Shown here: piece by piece, positions 8,396 to 16,859 of the stretch
Position numbering within the stretch: position 1 is the stretch's first letter
How the letters are laid out: each line of letters opens with the position of its first letter
Assembly (NCBI RefSeq): GCF_012849095.1
Contig: NZ_CP051680.1
Span: forward strand, 1,364,001-1,428,000
DNA length: 64,000 nt
DNA from: Cohnella herbarum
GTDB lineage: Bacteria; Bacillota; Bacilli; Paenibacillales; Paenibacillaceae
Direction: 5' to 3'
Position numbers and translations under genes: made by a program
The notes under the pieces: model-generated
Seen by the model: only the letters and a program-made list of their open reading frames with translations
Database searches by the model: none
What the model was told of the DNA's origin: nothing

Positions 8396-9991
8396 TTATT
8401 CCTTTGTTCCCTCGGCCGGCTTCTTCCTAAGGGCTGTCGGAGGACAGCCTTCCAGCTTCCTGAACACTTGGGTAAAGTATGCGTAATCCGAAAATCCGAC
8501 CTGTTCGCTAATCTCGTAAATGCGATCGTTCGAATGATAGATCCGATCTTTCGCCTTCGAGATTCTGAGCCGGTTCACGAATTCACGGAACGAAACGCCC
8601 ATTTCTTTCTTAAAGAGATGGCTAAAATAATTCGGTGTCTTGCCTACGTACTCCGCTACCCTCTCAACGGATATTTCCTGCGCATAGTGTTTTCGAATAT
8701 AGTCCTCGGCGCGAACGATTATCGCGCTTAAGTTAGCATTCTTGGTCCTTAAAAATTGATCGCAAGCCTCCTTATACACGGAAAGCACGAAATCCCTGTA
8801 GTCGCCAACGTCGTGGAAAGACGAACTCTCTTCGAGCCGCTCGGATTTACTCCAAAGAAATTCCGACAGCTCCGCGGACGGTTCGCTTGACGATATTGCG
8901 AGCAGTTGAATCAAACTTTTGCAGTATGCGAGCAGACTTCTACGGCTGTATTTCCTCTCAGCGGTTATTTGATCGAAGTCCATACCGATCATTTCGGACA
9001 GGCCGTCATACCGGGCGAACTGAATATGAGAGTTGAACTCCTCGTTCTCGAGAAGACCCGCTATTGGCAAATTCTCAAGCTTAGTCGATTCCTCGTAGTC
9101 ATGGACGGAGCTTTTGGCGGAATACAGCTTCAAAGCGAGCGCTTCATGCGCTTGCGCGAGTAGTACGGGGAATTCGGACGCACTCCCTATCGCGCTTATG
9201 CCTGCCGATGCATGAACTCCGTGCGTCGCTGCCATTTCGCGAATCCAAGTCGTAAATCTATTCTTCATATCATGGATAATGTGCCGGTAATAAAGATAAG
9301 AGGAGGTTTCCAATTTGAGAAGGGCGATTATTTCTCCCGCTTTCGTCCTGAATGCTAGCGACTTGGCTTCCAAATCTCGATTTTCCAGAAATTCCTGAAG
9401 CCTGTCCATGGCCGGATGCCCCTTTTCCAAATCATCGGCAGCCCGGTCCAATTCGAAACTTACGCATACCAAAGGCCCTTTCGCATCAAACCGATAATAT
9501 TTCATTAGCCCCTCAACAATAATCAGCCTATCGTTAATTTGACCGCTGAAAAGCTGATCCAGAAAGAGATCTTTATACGATTCCCGATACTTATTGAACG
9601 TTTCCTCCGAAACCTTCTCGCGGATAATATCTTCTTTGATTTTCTTAATGAGCTGGATGAGATTAATGGCCCGGACCGGCTTCATTTCGTAATCGACCGC
9701 GTCCAGTTGAACGGCTTTCTTCAAATACTTAAAATCGTTATACCCACTTAAAATAACGACTTTTGTCGTCGGCCTGATTTCTTTCACCCGCTTGAGCAAT
9801 TCCAAGCCGTCCATCCCGGGCATTTTAACGTCCGTTACTACGATCTCGGGAAGAGATTCGGCGAAAATGTCGAGTGCCTCCAGCCCGTTAGAAGCCGTAA
9901 TGACTTCATCGATTCCAATGGCAAACCAATCGATTCCATCCTTAATGCCTTCCCGAATTTGCCGGTCGTCATCCGCGATCAACAATTTCAT
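8396..9991 (-). CDS. AraC-type response regulator (YesN-like)
   Basis: 531 residues. The N-terminal receiver domain has the acidic pair DDD (about 7-9), the phosphorylation Asp in IVVTDVKMPG (about 55) and the Lys in YEMKPV. A long middle region follows, and the last 100 residues are an AraC-type double helix-turn-helix (AEYVGKTPNYFSHLFKKEMG... QVGFSDYAYFTQVFRKLEG). It is the DNA-binding partner of the kinase encoded just upstream and most likely activates the sugar operon that starts 146 bases beyond its stop. The ATG at 9991, with AAGGGG eight bases before it, is preferred to the GTG at 10000. Confidence 0.92.
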   Translation of the reverse strand: MKLLIADDDRQIREGIKDGIDWFAIGIDEVITASNGLEALDIFAESLPEIVVTDVKMPGMDGLELLKRVKEIRPTTKVVILSGYNDFKYLKKAVQLDAVDYEMKPVRAINLIQLIKKIKEDIIREKVSEETFNKYRESYKDLFLDQLFSGQINDRLIIVEGLMKYYRFDAKGPLVCVSFELDRAADDLEKGHPAMDRLQEFLENRDLEAKSLAFRTKAGEIIALLKLETSSYLYYRHIIHDMKNRFTTWIREMAATHGVHASAGISAIGSASEFPVLLAQAHEALALKLYSAKSSVHDYEESTKLENLPIAGLLENEEFNSHIQFARYDGLSEMIGMDFDQITAERKYSRRSLLAYCKSLIQLLAISSSEPSAELSEFLWSKSERLEESSSFHDVGDYRDFVLSVYKEACDQFLRTKNANLSAIIVRAEDYIRKHYAQEISVERVAEYVGKTPNYFSHLFKKEMGVSFREFVNRLRISKAKDRIYHSNDRIYEISEQVGFSDYAYFTQVFRKLEGCPPTALRKKPAEGTKE

Positions 9992-10012
9992 AGCTCCCAC
10001 CCCTTATCGCCC

Positions 10013-11689
10013 TTATATGATCATCGGAATCAGCACTTCGACGACTGTACCCTCCCGTTCTTGGCTGCGAAATTGCAAGCCGTACTCCCGTCCGTAATTC
10101 AGCTTTATTCGATCATCGATATTTTTCAAAGCAAACACGTCTTGTATTTCATCTCCGTCTCTCATCATTCGGTTGATCCGGTTTTGATCCGTCCCGATCC
10201 CGTCATCCGATACGACGAATCGGACATTGCGGTCGATTATATCTATCCGAACATCAATCGTGCCGCCTTCCAATTTTTCTTCCAGCCCATGCAGAATAGC
10301 GTTTTCGACTAACGGCTGCAAAATGAGTTTAGGAGTTTTATAGTCCATTAACGTCGGGTCCGCGCTAATCATTAATCGGATCCGTTGTCCATACTTGGCT
10401 TTCTGTATAAACATATAATTTTCAAGGAATTCAAGTTCTTCGCTGATCGTGACGATCGGCTGTCCTTTATTCAGGACGTGTTTGAATATTTCGGAAAGAG
10501 CTTCAATCTGCTCGCTGACGTCGTAATTTCTATGTTTCATGGCCAACCAATGTATGGAATCTAGAGTGTTGTACAAAAAATGCGGATTAATCTGTGCCTG
10601 CAATGCGGTTAATTCGGCTTCCCTTTGTTTGATTTTGCTAATATAAACGTCATCGATCGTTTCTTTGAGCTGCTGCGTCATTCGGATAAATCCTTGATTG
10701 ATTTCCCCGATCTCGTCTTTGGATTCCGTATTGAGATGAATATTGAAATTGCCCATTCTCAATTTGGCCATTTCCGTCCGCAGCTTGCCCAATGGCTTAA
10801 TCAAATAACTGTGTTGAATAAGCGAAAACAGAAAACCAAAAAGAATACAGAGCGCGATCGCGATGAGGAGCACGGTATTGATGGTTGTTTTCAGCGGCGT
10901 AAACGAGCTTTCCGGTATCGTCTGAACGAGGAACCAATTCGTAGGAGCTATTCTATAAAACAAAACGATATTGTTCTTGTTTCCGATATTTTCGCTAAAG
11001 AAACCTTCGCTTCGATTTGAAATCTTTATTTTCATATCATCGAACGGCTCGTATTGTTGCCCGATCTTATTTTTCAACGATGCAGACAAAACTTTTCCAC
11101 CGGAATCTACCAAATACAGATTTGATCCATCATAAGAGTTTACACCCTTGTAAAAATGATAGACGGCCTCCTCCGAAATATTGATTTTAACGACGCCGAG
11201 GTCGTTTCCGTATTTATTGAAGTCCATTATTCTCCGGTAGGAATACAGTTTGTCCCCTTCGACGGCCCAATAAATCTTCCCTTTTAATTCCAAAGCTCGC
11301 TTCACATGCTCGGAATTCACGCTGGAATCGAGAGTTCCCATTTGAAAAATGACTTTATGGTCATGGATAATGCTTATCGTATCGAAAACCGTTTTGGATC
11401 CTTTAAGATCATTCAACCACGAGAAAATGTCCTTGTAATATCTATCGTAATCCAGCGCTTTGTTGTAATCCTCTTTGACGAATTTTTGAATTTGGGCGTT
11501 CGAAAGAATCCGGAGAGAGAGATCGTTCGTGTCCGCGAGCAGGGAATCAAAATTTTGCCTCGTTTGTTTCAACGTCTGCAAAGCGATGTCGCTTGACTTG
11601 TTTAGGGTTAAGCTAGCAACTTGGTTGTTCAAATAAAATCCGGTTATGATGAGAGGCACCACGATAAACAGAATGATGCACAGATACAA
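10013..11689 (-). CDS. Sensor histidine kinase (YesM-like), 5' end damaged
   Basis: About 558 residues: a first membrane helix, an extracellular sensor of about 240 residues, a second membrane helix near residue 275, a HAMP linker, then the LytS/YesM-type kinase domain (phosphorylated His in INPHFLYNTLDSIHWL) and a GHKL ATPase domain (LQPLVENAILHGLE, DDGIGTD). It senses an extracellular signal for the neighbouring sugar operon. The reading frame opens with a TTG at 11689 with no ribosome binding site. An ATG at 11706 (ATGCCCTCAAACG) is one base out of frame; one more C would give MPLKRKLYLCII, a normal N-terminus for the family. So the 5' end carries either a frameshift or an undercall. Confidence 0.85.
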   Translation of the reverse strand: MYLCIILFIVVPLIITGFYLNNQVASLTLNKSSDIALQTLKQTRQNFDSLLADTNDLSLRILSNAQIQKFVKEDYNKALDYDRYYKDIFSWLNDLKGSKTVFDTISIIHDHKVIFQMGTLDSSVNSEHVKRALELKGKIYWAVEGDKLYSYRRIMDFNKYGNDLGVVKINISEEAVYHFYKGVNSYDGSNLYLVDSGGKVLSASLKNKIGQQYEPFDDMKIKISNRSEGFFSENIGNKNNIVLFYRIAPTNWFLVQTIPESSFTPLKTTINTVLLIAIALCILFGFLFSLIQHSYLIKPLGKLRTEMAKLRMGNFNIHLNTESKDEIGEINQGFIRMTQQLKETIDDVYISKIKQREAELTALQAQINPHFLYNTLDSIHWLAMKHRNYDVSEQIEALSEIFKHVLNKGQPIVTISEELEFLENYMFIQKAKYGQRIRLMISADPTLMDYKTPKLILQPLVENAILHGLEEKLEGGTIDVRIDIIDRNVRFVVSDDGIGTDQNRINRMMRDGDEIQDVFALKNIDDRIKLNYGREYGLQFRSQEREGTVVEVLIPMII

Positions 11690-11821
11690 TTTACGTTTGA
11701 GGGCATGTCCCTAAACTTAAGATGGATGCGAATCACACTCCATTACGGGCTTCCATATTGAAACTAACCATACACCATATCTTTCGAGATGGACAATATC
11801 TTAGTTCTATCTCTAGTGATT

Positions 11822-12069
11822 TCAAGGTCGAGCACTCGTAACATCGAGGTGCATTCGCGGCGCCTTGGCGCATCCAATCAGGATCTGTGAACAGATCCTC
11901 GAGTTCGAGGAAGTCGTCGACAGGACGTGCTGAACCAAAGCCGACGACCCTCCCCTCAACAACAGCGACGCGCGTGAAAGGCAATATCTCGTCGTCCCCG
12001 CAGCATGTCGAAGTCGTCAGCAACTGCGCTTCTAATGACGAGGTTAGACGAATGTAGAGGTTTTTTCAT
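11822..12069 (-). pseudogene. Decayed GNAT acetyltransferase
   Basis: Three pieces of one acetyltransferase lie in different frames: an N-terminal piece from an ATG at 12069 (SNLVIRSAVADDFDML), a middle piece (RVAVVEGRVVGFGSARPV, then ELEDLFTDPDWMRQG) and a C-terminal piece (APRMHLDV, stop at 11822). The whole is about 250 bases against roughly 480 for an intact gene, and the acetyl-CoA binding part between MRQG and APRMHL is missing. The gene has therefore lost at least two internal segments and cannot be functional. One merged frame runs on to 11733 and ends just before the damaged 5' end of the kinase gene. Confidence 0.6.
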
Positions 12070-12243
12070 TCACGGTTGAGTCTCCTTTCTATGGAAATTC
12101 CATGATAGTATTTTCATTTTTAAGACTGTAAAACCATACTACATTAATTATTAGAGAAGTAGCCATGTATTGTATCAATATAAATTATACTATTTGTGAT
12201 GCCGTTCACCTTATCAGTTGACAACTTCGCTGCCCGTTAGAGC

Positions 12244-12277
12244 AACGAGGCTACCGATACATGCCGGTAGCCTCGTT
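12244..12277 (-). terminator. Terminator after the collagen-like gene
   Basis: Perfect 13-base stem AACGAGGCTACCG (12244-12256) / CGGTAGCCTCGTT (12265-12277), about 70 bases past the stop. It belongs to a family of intergenic hairpins that share CCCGTTAnnGCAACGAGGC (see 13462 and 14658). Few Ts follow on either strand. Confidence 0.6.
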
Positions 12278-12347
12278 CTCGTTACTTATAGCGCTATCGT
12301 GTCCCGTCAGTTGAAACATCTAACCTAGATACTTTATTTCTTTCCCT

Positions 12348-13301
12348 CTATGCAATCTGTGTAATAACAAGGTGTGCGGAAACCGATCTTGTTCCTCCGG
12401 CTAATGGAGTGATCGTGAGTGCCGCGGCATTACCAGCAGGATTTCGAACTGTGAGCACTGAATTAATGACCGTTGTTTGCACAAGAGCTATTCCTACTAT
12501 TTGAGAAGTACCTGTTGCCCGCCCGACCACCGTATAAGCAAGGTCAGCGCCATTGAGCGTTAAAATAAGTTGGCCAGGTTCGTTTACACCTACCTGAAAC
12601 AAAACCTGGTAAGTGCCAATTGTTGCCAAGTTAAACGAGCTTGCATTTACACGGGTAATTTCAGCCCCGCTGATCGGACCATCTTGGGGAAAACTTACGT
12701 CCGTGTTGGGAGCAACAGTTGCAGCATTATTAGGAGGCATTAAAGCAAAAAAATCCGCGAAGCCTTTTACTCCACCTGCCATCCCAGCAGATCCCGCTGG
12801 TCCCGCTGGTCCCGTTGCTCCTGCCAGTCCAGTTGCTCCAATCGCACCTGCTAGTCCTGCTAGTCCTTGGGGTCCAAGCGCTCCTACAAGCCCTTCAGGT
12901 CCAAGTGCGCCAATCGCACCTGCAAGTCCTGCTAGTCCTTGGGGCCCAAGTGCTCCTGCAAATCCTTGAGGTCCAAGTGTGCCAATCGCTCCTACAAGGC
13001 CTGCTACTCCTTGGGGTCCAAGCGCTCCTGCAAGTCCTTGAGGTCCAAGTGTGCCAATCGCTCCTACAAGACCTGCTACTCCTTGGGGTCCAAGCGCTCC
13101 TGCAAGTCCTTGAGGTCCAGCTTCTGCAATTGCCCCTGCAAGTCCTTGAAGCAATTGCTGGCCTTTTTGCGGCACCCGTACAATTTTTTTAATAACTATT
13201 TTTTTAACAACTCGCAAACAACGCTTCGTTTTTTTTCTTTTTGGATGGCAAACAATTACGGTTTTCTTTTTACACCGTTTTTTTCTATCCAGACAGCTCA
13301 A
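12348..13301 (-). CDS. Collagen-like, BclA-type spore surface protein
   Basis: 317 residues. A short Lys/Arg/Cys-rich head (to about residue 45) is followed by about 110 residues of Gly-X-Y collagen repeat (about 52-170), with many Gly-Pro-Gln triplets, and a C-terminal beta domain of about 140 residues (FSFPQDG-like start, TYQVLFQVGVNEPGQLILTL) like the TNF/C1q-type heads of BclA-family exosporium glycoproteins. Such proteins form the hair-like outer spore layer. The start is a TTG at 13301, set by AGGGAGGT seven bases before it; an upstream GTG frame closes at once. It is monocistronic with a hairpin terminator. The usual exosporium leader motif was not recognised, so the spore location is inferred from the architecture. 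Confidence 0.85.
   Translation of the reverse strand: MSCLDRKKRCKKKTVIVCHPKRKKTKRCLRVVKKIVIKKIVRVPQKGQQLLQGLAGAIAEAGPQGLAGALGPQGVAGLVGAIGTLGPQGLAGALGPQGVAGLVGAIGTLGPQGFAGALGPQGLAGLAGAIGALGPEGLVGALGPQGLAGLAGAIGATGLAGATGPAGPAGSAGMAGGVKGFADFFALMPPNNAATVAPNTDVSFPQDGPISGAEITRVNASSFNLATIGTYQVLFQVGVNEPGQLILTLNGADLAYTVVGRATGTSQIVGIALVQTTVINSVLTVRNPAGNAAALTITPLAGGTRSVSAHLVITQIA
12831..13118 (-). repeat. Four tandem 72-base collagen-coding repeats
   Basis: Four head-to-tail copies of a 24-residue unit (GPQGLAGALGPQGVAGLVGA plus IGTL). Copies 1 and 2 are almost identical at DNA level; 3 and 4 have drifted. A length-variable coding repeat of this kind is prone to slippage and assembly collapse. Confidence 0.85.
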
Positions 13302-13461
13302 CGTTCACACCTCCCTATTAAGATGGTTCAGTGTACGTAAGTTTCTTATTATAGGCATGGACTAATAGCCGCTATTAGCTAGACTAATAACTATTTTTAG
13401 AATAATGGGTTAATCGTAGGTAGAGTTAATCCATAATTCCAACACTCTTTCCCGTTAGTGC

Positions 13462-13495
13462 AACGAGGCTGCCTATACTTGCCGGCAGCCTCGTT
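13462..13495 (-). terminator. Terminator after the epimerase gene
   Basis: AACGAGGCTGCC (13462-13473) pairs perfectly with GGCAGCCTCGTT (13484-13495), five bases past the stop codon. Second member of the CCCGTTA-linked hairpin family. Confidence 0.65.
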
Positions 13496-13499
13496 CTAG

Positions 13500-14366
13500 T
13501 TACTTATAGATCTGATTCAGACTATCGGTAAATCCCGTCCGCCAAGTCGGGTATAGCGGTTTCCAGCCGTATTCCTGCCGGGCTTTCTTGTTCGATGCCC
13601 CTCGCTCCCAAGCGTTACTATTCGAAAGAGTTTCAGGGATAGGTGCTCCTATGGCTTGCGCATAAACCGGGAGCCAGTCCATTCCTCTTGCCGGTTCGTC
13701 GTCCACGATGTTCACGGGTCCAGATGGCCATTGTAAGGCGAAAAGCACTGCTTCAGCGGCATCCTCCACATGAAGAAAAGAAGTGACCCCTTCGGTTGCA
13801 GGAACCTGTCTTTGATGAATTTGATGTGCCATAAATCCATTATGCTCGTACCAAGTGCCTGGACCATAGAACATTCCATAACGTAAAATTACATATTGCG
13901 GTAATTTTGTAACGGCACTTTCCAATGCTAATATGCCGTCAATTGTCGATTTCCGGGGCTCTTCGGCTGCTACGTGTAAGGATACATCTTCGGTTGCCGG
14001 TCCCTTGCCCGGTTCATATGCCCACGAAATGCTTTGGGCGATGATGCGGTTGACACCAGCCGAAAGGGCGGCATCTACTAGATTTTGCGTTCCTTCTCTG
14101 CGTATCCTTGTATTATCCGAAAAATTGCGATTACTCAAAGAAGTCAATTGATGAATGACAACCTCGGGTTGAGATTCATCTAATGCTGATCGTATTGCCT
14201 CGCGATCAAAGACATCAGCGATTAAGGCTCTTGCTCCCGTATTCTCGATAATGGATTTCTTACTCTCGCTTTGCGTGATTCCAATTACTTCATGACCTGC
14301 ACGAATCAGCTTTGGAAGCAAGAAACGTCCGACAGCTCCAGTAGCTCCGGCGACGATAATTTTCAT
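13500..14366 (-). CDS. NAD-dependent epimerase/dehydratase family protein
   Basis: 288 residues, extended short-chain dehydrogenase fold. The Rossmann motif is VAGATGAVGRFL (residues 4-15). The catalytic Tyr/Lys pattern is unusual: the expected YxxxK is not clear, and the region around ILRYGMFYGPGTWYE corresponds to the substrate loop. It probably acts on a nucleotide sugar or small carbonyl compound; the reaction cannot be named from sequence. The start has GGAGG eight bases upstream. Monocistronic, with terminators on both sides. Confidence 0.8.
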   Translation of the reverse strand: MKIIVAGATGAVGRFLLPKLIRAGHEVIGITQSESKKSIIENTGARALIADVFDREAIRSALDESQPEVVIHQLTSLSNRNFSDNTRIRREGTQNLVDAALSAGVNRIIAQSISWAYEPGKGPATEDVSLHVAAEEPRKSTIDGILALESAVTKLPQYVILRYGMFYGPGTWYEHNGFMAHQIHQRQVPATEGVTSFLHVEDAAEAVLFALQWPSGPVNIVDDEPARGMDWLPVYAQAIGAPIPETLSNSNAWERGASNKKARQEYGWKPLYPTWRTGFTDSLNQIYK

Positions 14367-14397
14367 AAACCATTCCTCCGATAGATCCCATAAATAG

Positions 14398-14425
14398 AAA
14401 AAGCCGCGATTTCCGCGTCTTGTTA
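14398..14425 (-). repeat. CCGCG-type intergenic hairpin, second copy
   Basis: Copy of the short CGCG-containing hairpin followed on the minus strand by CTTTTT, between the epimerase start and the next gene upstream. The rest of 14,367-14,657 shows nothing else. Confidence 0.4.
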
Positions 14426-14657
14426 GGGGTCAATGTTCATGACTCCTACGCTAACTTACTAGGGTCGCGAGCATATTCGCGCAGAACATCCTAAGTTTTT
14501 CTGATTTTTTCCAAATCCATTGTATTCTATCCCCCCGTGTAGCGAAATTAAATTCTTATTTTTTTCAGTATAGCACCCTTCGTTTCGTTGATTAATAATT
14601 AATTGTTGACGCCAGGGTCATATTCTCTTGCCAATTGCGTTAGCCGCCCGTTATTGC

Positions 14658-14690
14658 AACGAAGCCGCCGATCATTCCGGCAGCTTCGTT
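14658..14690 (-). terminator. Terminator after the large serine hydrolase
   Basis: AACGAAGCCGCCG (14658-14670) pairs with CGGCAGCTTCGTT (14678-14690) with one mismatch. Third member of the CCCGTTA-linked hairpin family. Confidence 0.55.
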
Positions 14691-14742
14691 AGGGTTGCAT
14701 ATTGAACTATTCTTGGCCAGTTATGAAATGCCTATTGCGTCG

Positions 14743-16830
14743 TTACTGCGCGGAAATCTCGAACTTCGTGCCGGCATCCCCAGCGAAAACTATCGATCCT
14801 CCCGCGGGCAGTTCGACCTGATCCTTGCCTCCGATGACGCTGAAGTAGGTGCATGTTCCCTTCGCATCATACACGGTGAAGGAGGCGTTCGAGGACATAT
14901 TCACCTTAACGATTTTGCCCCCGTTTTTGTCGCTTATCGTATACCATTTGGCGTATCCGCTCGACGGTATCGTAACGATTGACTTCTTAGCGACGTAGAT
15001 AGGCTTCAAGGCGTCCTCGTTTACTAAGATGCTTCCGCCAAGATTCAAGTACTCAACGCCATCCTGCATAAAAAACGTATACCCCGAGAGATCCCGCCCA
15101 CTCTGTCCCGGAATTTGCAATTCGGAGACGGCCGTATTCGGGCCCGTTATTCGCTTATCCAACACGTACCCCGGCAATTGTTTCGACACGTTCAATTGGA
15201 TGGGCGGCAACACCAAATAAATAAGCGACGTATACTTCTCGTTCAGCAGATAATACTTCTTGCCGTCGCGCTGAATCCATGCTTTTTTCGTCTCTGACGG
15301 AAGATCTTTAGGCTGTAGCTTCTCGGCGTTGTACTCCGACATAGCGATCTGTCCAAGAGCCGGCAATGAAGCGTATTGGCGAAGCCATAAGTAGGTACGG
15401 CCGTTCTTCTCCGTCACGAAGCTGATCATCACATTCCCATCCGCGCTCCGGAACGTGCCGTCCGCCGAATACTCGTAGATCTGGGCTGGATTACCGGGTG
15501 CCAGCTCAGAAGTGATGGACATGACGCCGCCTTCGGTAATCTTGATGTTTATCGTTGAACTTGTCGCGCCATAGATTCCCGAATACTGCAGCATGGACTC
15601 CGGCATTTCAGTCTTTGCCGGCGCGCCGTACGATTTCTCAGGCTTGAATTCGGCAATTGTCCGATTCTCCTTCAGCGCTTGAAGCAGGATTTCGTTTGCC
15701 AGAAGCCAGTCGATCGTACTGCTCCCGCCAGAAGAGACGACAGCTACCGCCATTTCCTGTTCGGGAAGCACAACGAGCACCGAGTGATAGAAAAGCGTGT
15801 CCCCGCCTTTGGTCAGCGCTTTAATCCCATATTCGCTGAAGGGATACAGATTGACGCTGTCCCAGCCGAGACCGTATTCGAATAAGTTATCCGCATCGGC
15901 AGGCCACAAAGGCGTCTTATATTCGTCTTGGGCCATAGCCGTAACCGATTTGACGGATAAGACTTCTTCCGCTTCCCCCGTGAAAACTTGCGAGAATCGG
16001 GCCAAATCTTCCGCCGTGGAATAAATGCCTCCCGCTCCGATCACGTTAGCCGTCTCGTTGGGAAGTTGTCCTGTATAAGTAGGATGATAGAGTCCCGCCA
16101 TCTTCGATGTGTCAGGAGAATCGAGCGGCGTCTTCGTATTGGTCATACCCAGAGGTTCCGTAATATATCGATGGATATAAGAGGTAAAGTCCATGCCGCC
16201 GACTCTCTCGATCAGAATCAGGGCCAGCGTAAATCCGTCATTACAGTAAACCGAATAAGCGCCCGGATCTGCCTTTAAGGTCTGACCGGCCAATTGTTTC
16301 AGCAGTGTGTCGTGAGCGTAAGTATCGTTATCTTCGAATAAAAAGGCGTTCGTCATCGACGATCCGTTCAGACCGGAAGAATGATTCAGCAGCATGCGTG
16401 GAGTAATCTGCTTGTAGCGTTCATCCTTCATCGTAAACTCGGGGATATACTGGACGACCGGCGTATCGAGATCGATCTTCCCCTGGTCGACCAACTGCAT
16501 GACGGCAACCGCGGTAAACATTTTACTTGTCGAACCGATTCCGTACATCGTGTCTTTCGTGAGCGGCTTCTGTCCTTGCTCATCATTGTTGCCGGATTGG
16601 CCGGATACAACGATGTTGCCATGATCGATAAGGGCGTACTGTACACTATTCGTGCCGTAAGCTTTCGTAAGGAGATCTGCCTTCTCCTTAGCCGTTTTCC
16701 GGGTTGTTTCGTAGGTGATTGCAACCTTATTCGAATGTGAATCCATTGCCGCTGCCTTGTTGTCGTCGCAAGGGGTTATCAGCAGACACAAAGCTAGCAC
16801 AGCTCCTATTATCCATCGGCTTTCCATCAT
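14743..16830 (-). CDS. Secreted large serine hydrolase with C-terminal extension
   Basis: 695 residues. A hydrophobic leader (WIIGAVLALCLLITPC, perhaps a lipoprotein signal) is followed by a class C beta-lactamase-like domain of about 350 residues, with nucleophile motif S-T-S-K in YGIGSTSKMFTAV, the Y-C-N motif (SVYCNDGFTLALILIERVGG) and the usual LLNHSSGLNG. A C-terminal region of about 300 residues contains beta-rich segments. Enzymes of this type outside the cell act on D-amino acid peptides or esters of the wall. The start has GGGAG upstream. The gene ends before a terminator and begins 29 bases after the DUF1648-type membrane gene, so it could be the last gene of the GntR operon. Confidence 0.85.
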   Translation of the reverse strand: MMESRWIIGAVLALCLLITPCDDNKAAAMDSHSNKVAITYETTRKTAKEKADLLTKAYGTNSVQYALIDHGNIVVSGQSGNNDEQGQKPLTKDTMYGIGSTSKMFTAVAVMQLVDQGKIDLDTPVVQYIPEFTMKDERYKQITPRMLLNHSSGLNGSSMTNAFLFEDNDTYAHDTLLKQLAGQTLKADPGAYSVYCNDGFTLALILIERVGGMDFTSYIHRYITEPLGMTNTKTPLDSPDTSKMAGLYHPTYTGQLPNETANVIGAGGIYSTAEDLARFSQVFTGEAEEVLSVKSVTAMAQDEYKTPLWPADADNLFEYGLGWDSVNLYPFSEYGIKALTKGGDTLFYHSVLVVLPEQEMAVAVVSSGGSSTIDWLLANEILLQALKENRTIAEFKPEKSYGAPAKTEMPESMLQYSGIYGATSSTINIKITEGGVMSITSELAPGNPAQIYEYSADGTFRSADGNVMISFVTEKNGRTYLWLRQYASLPALGQIAMSEYNAEKLQPKDLPSETKKAWIQRDGKKYYLLNEKYTSLIYLVLPPIQLNVSKQLPGYVLDKRITGPNTAVSELQIPGQSGRDLSGYTFFMQDGVEYLNLGGSILVNEDALKPIYVAKKSIVTIPSSGYAKWYTISDKNGGKIVKVNMSSNASFTVYDAKGTCTYFSVIGGKDQVELPAGGSIVFAGDAGTKFEISAQ

Positions 16831-16859
16831 TTAAACTCTCCCTCCGAAGAATGCCTTAA

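Noticed and set aside
12030..12056. GTTAGACGAATG resembling the right end of the attC-like elements
   Set aside because: It is part of the N-terminal coding sequence of the decayed acetyltransferase (HSSNLVIR on the minus strand), and no partner end is present.
12831..13118. CRISPR-like array
   Set aside because: The repeats are contiguous coding units without spacers.
12613..13340. Long open frames opposite to the collagen-like gene
   Set aside because: Shadows caused by the Gly/Pro-rich repeat; no ribosome sites and no family.
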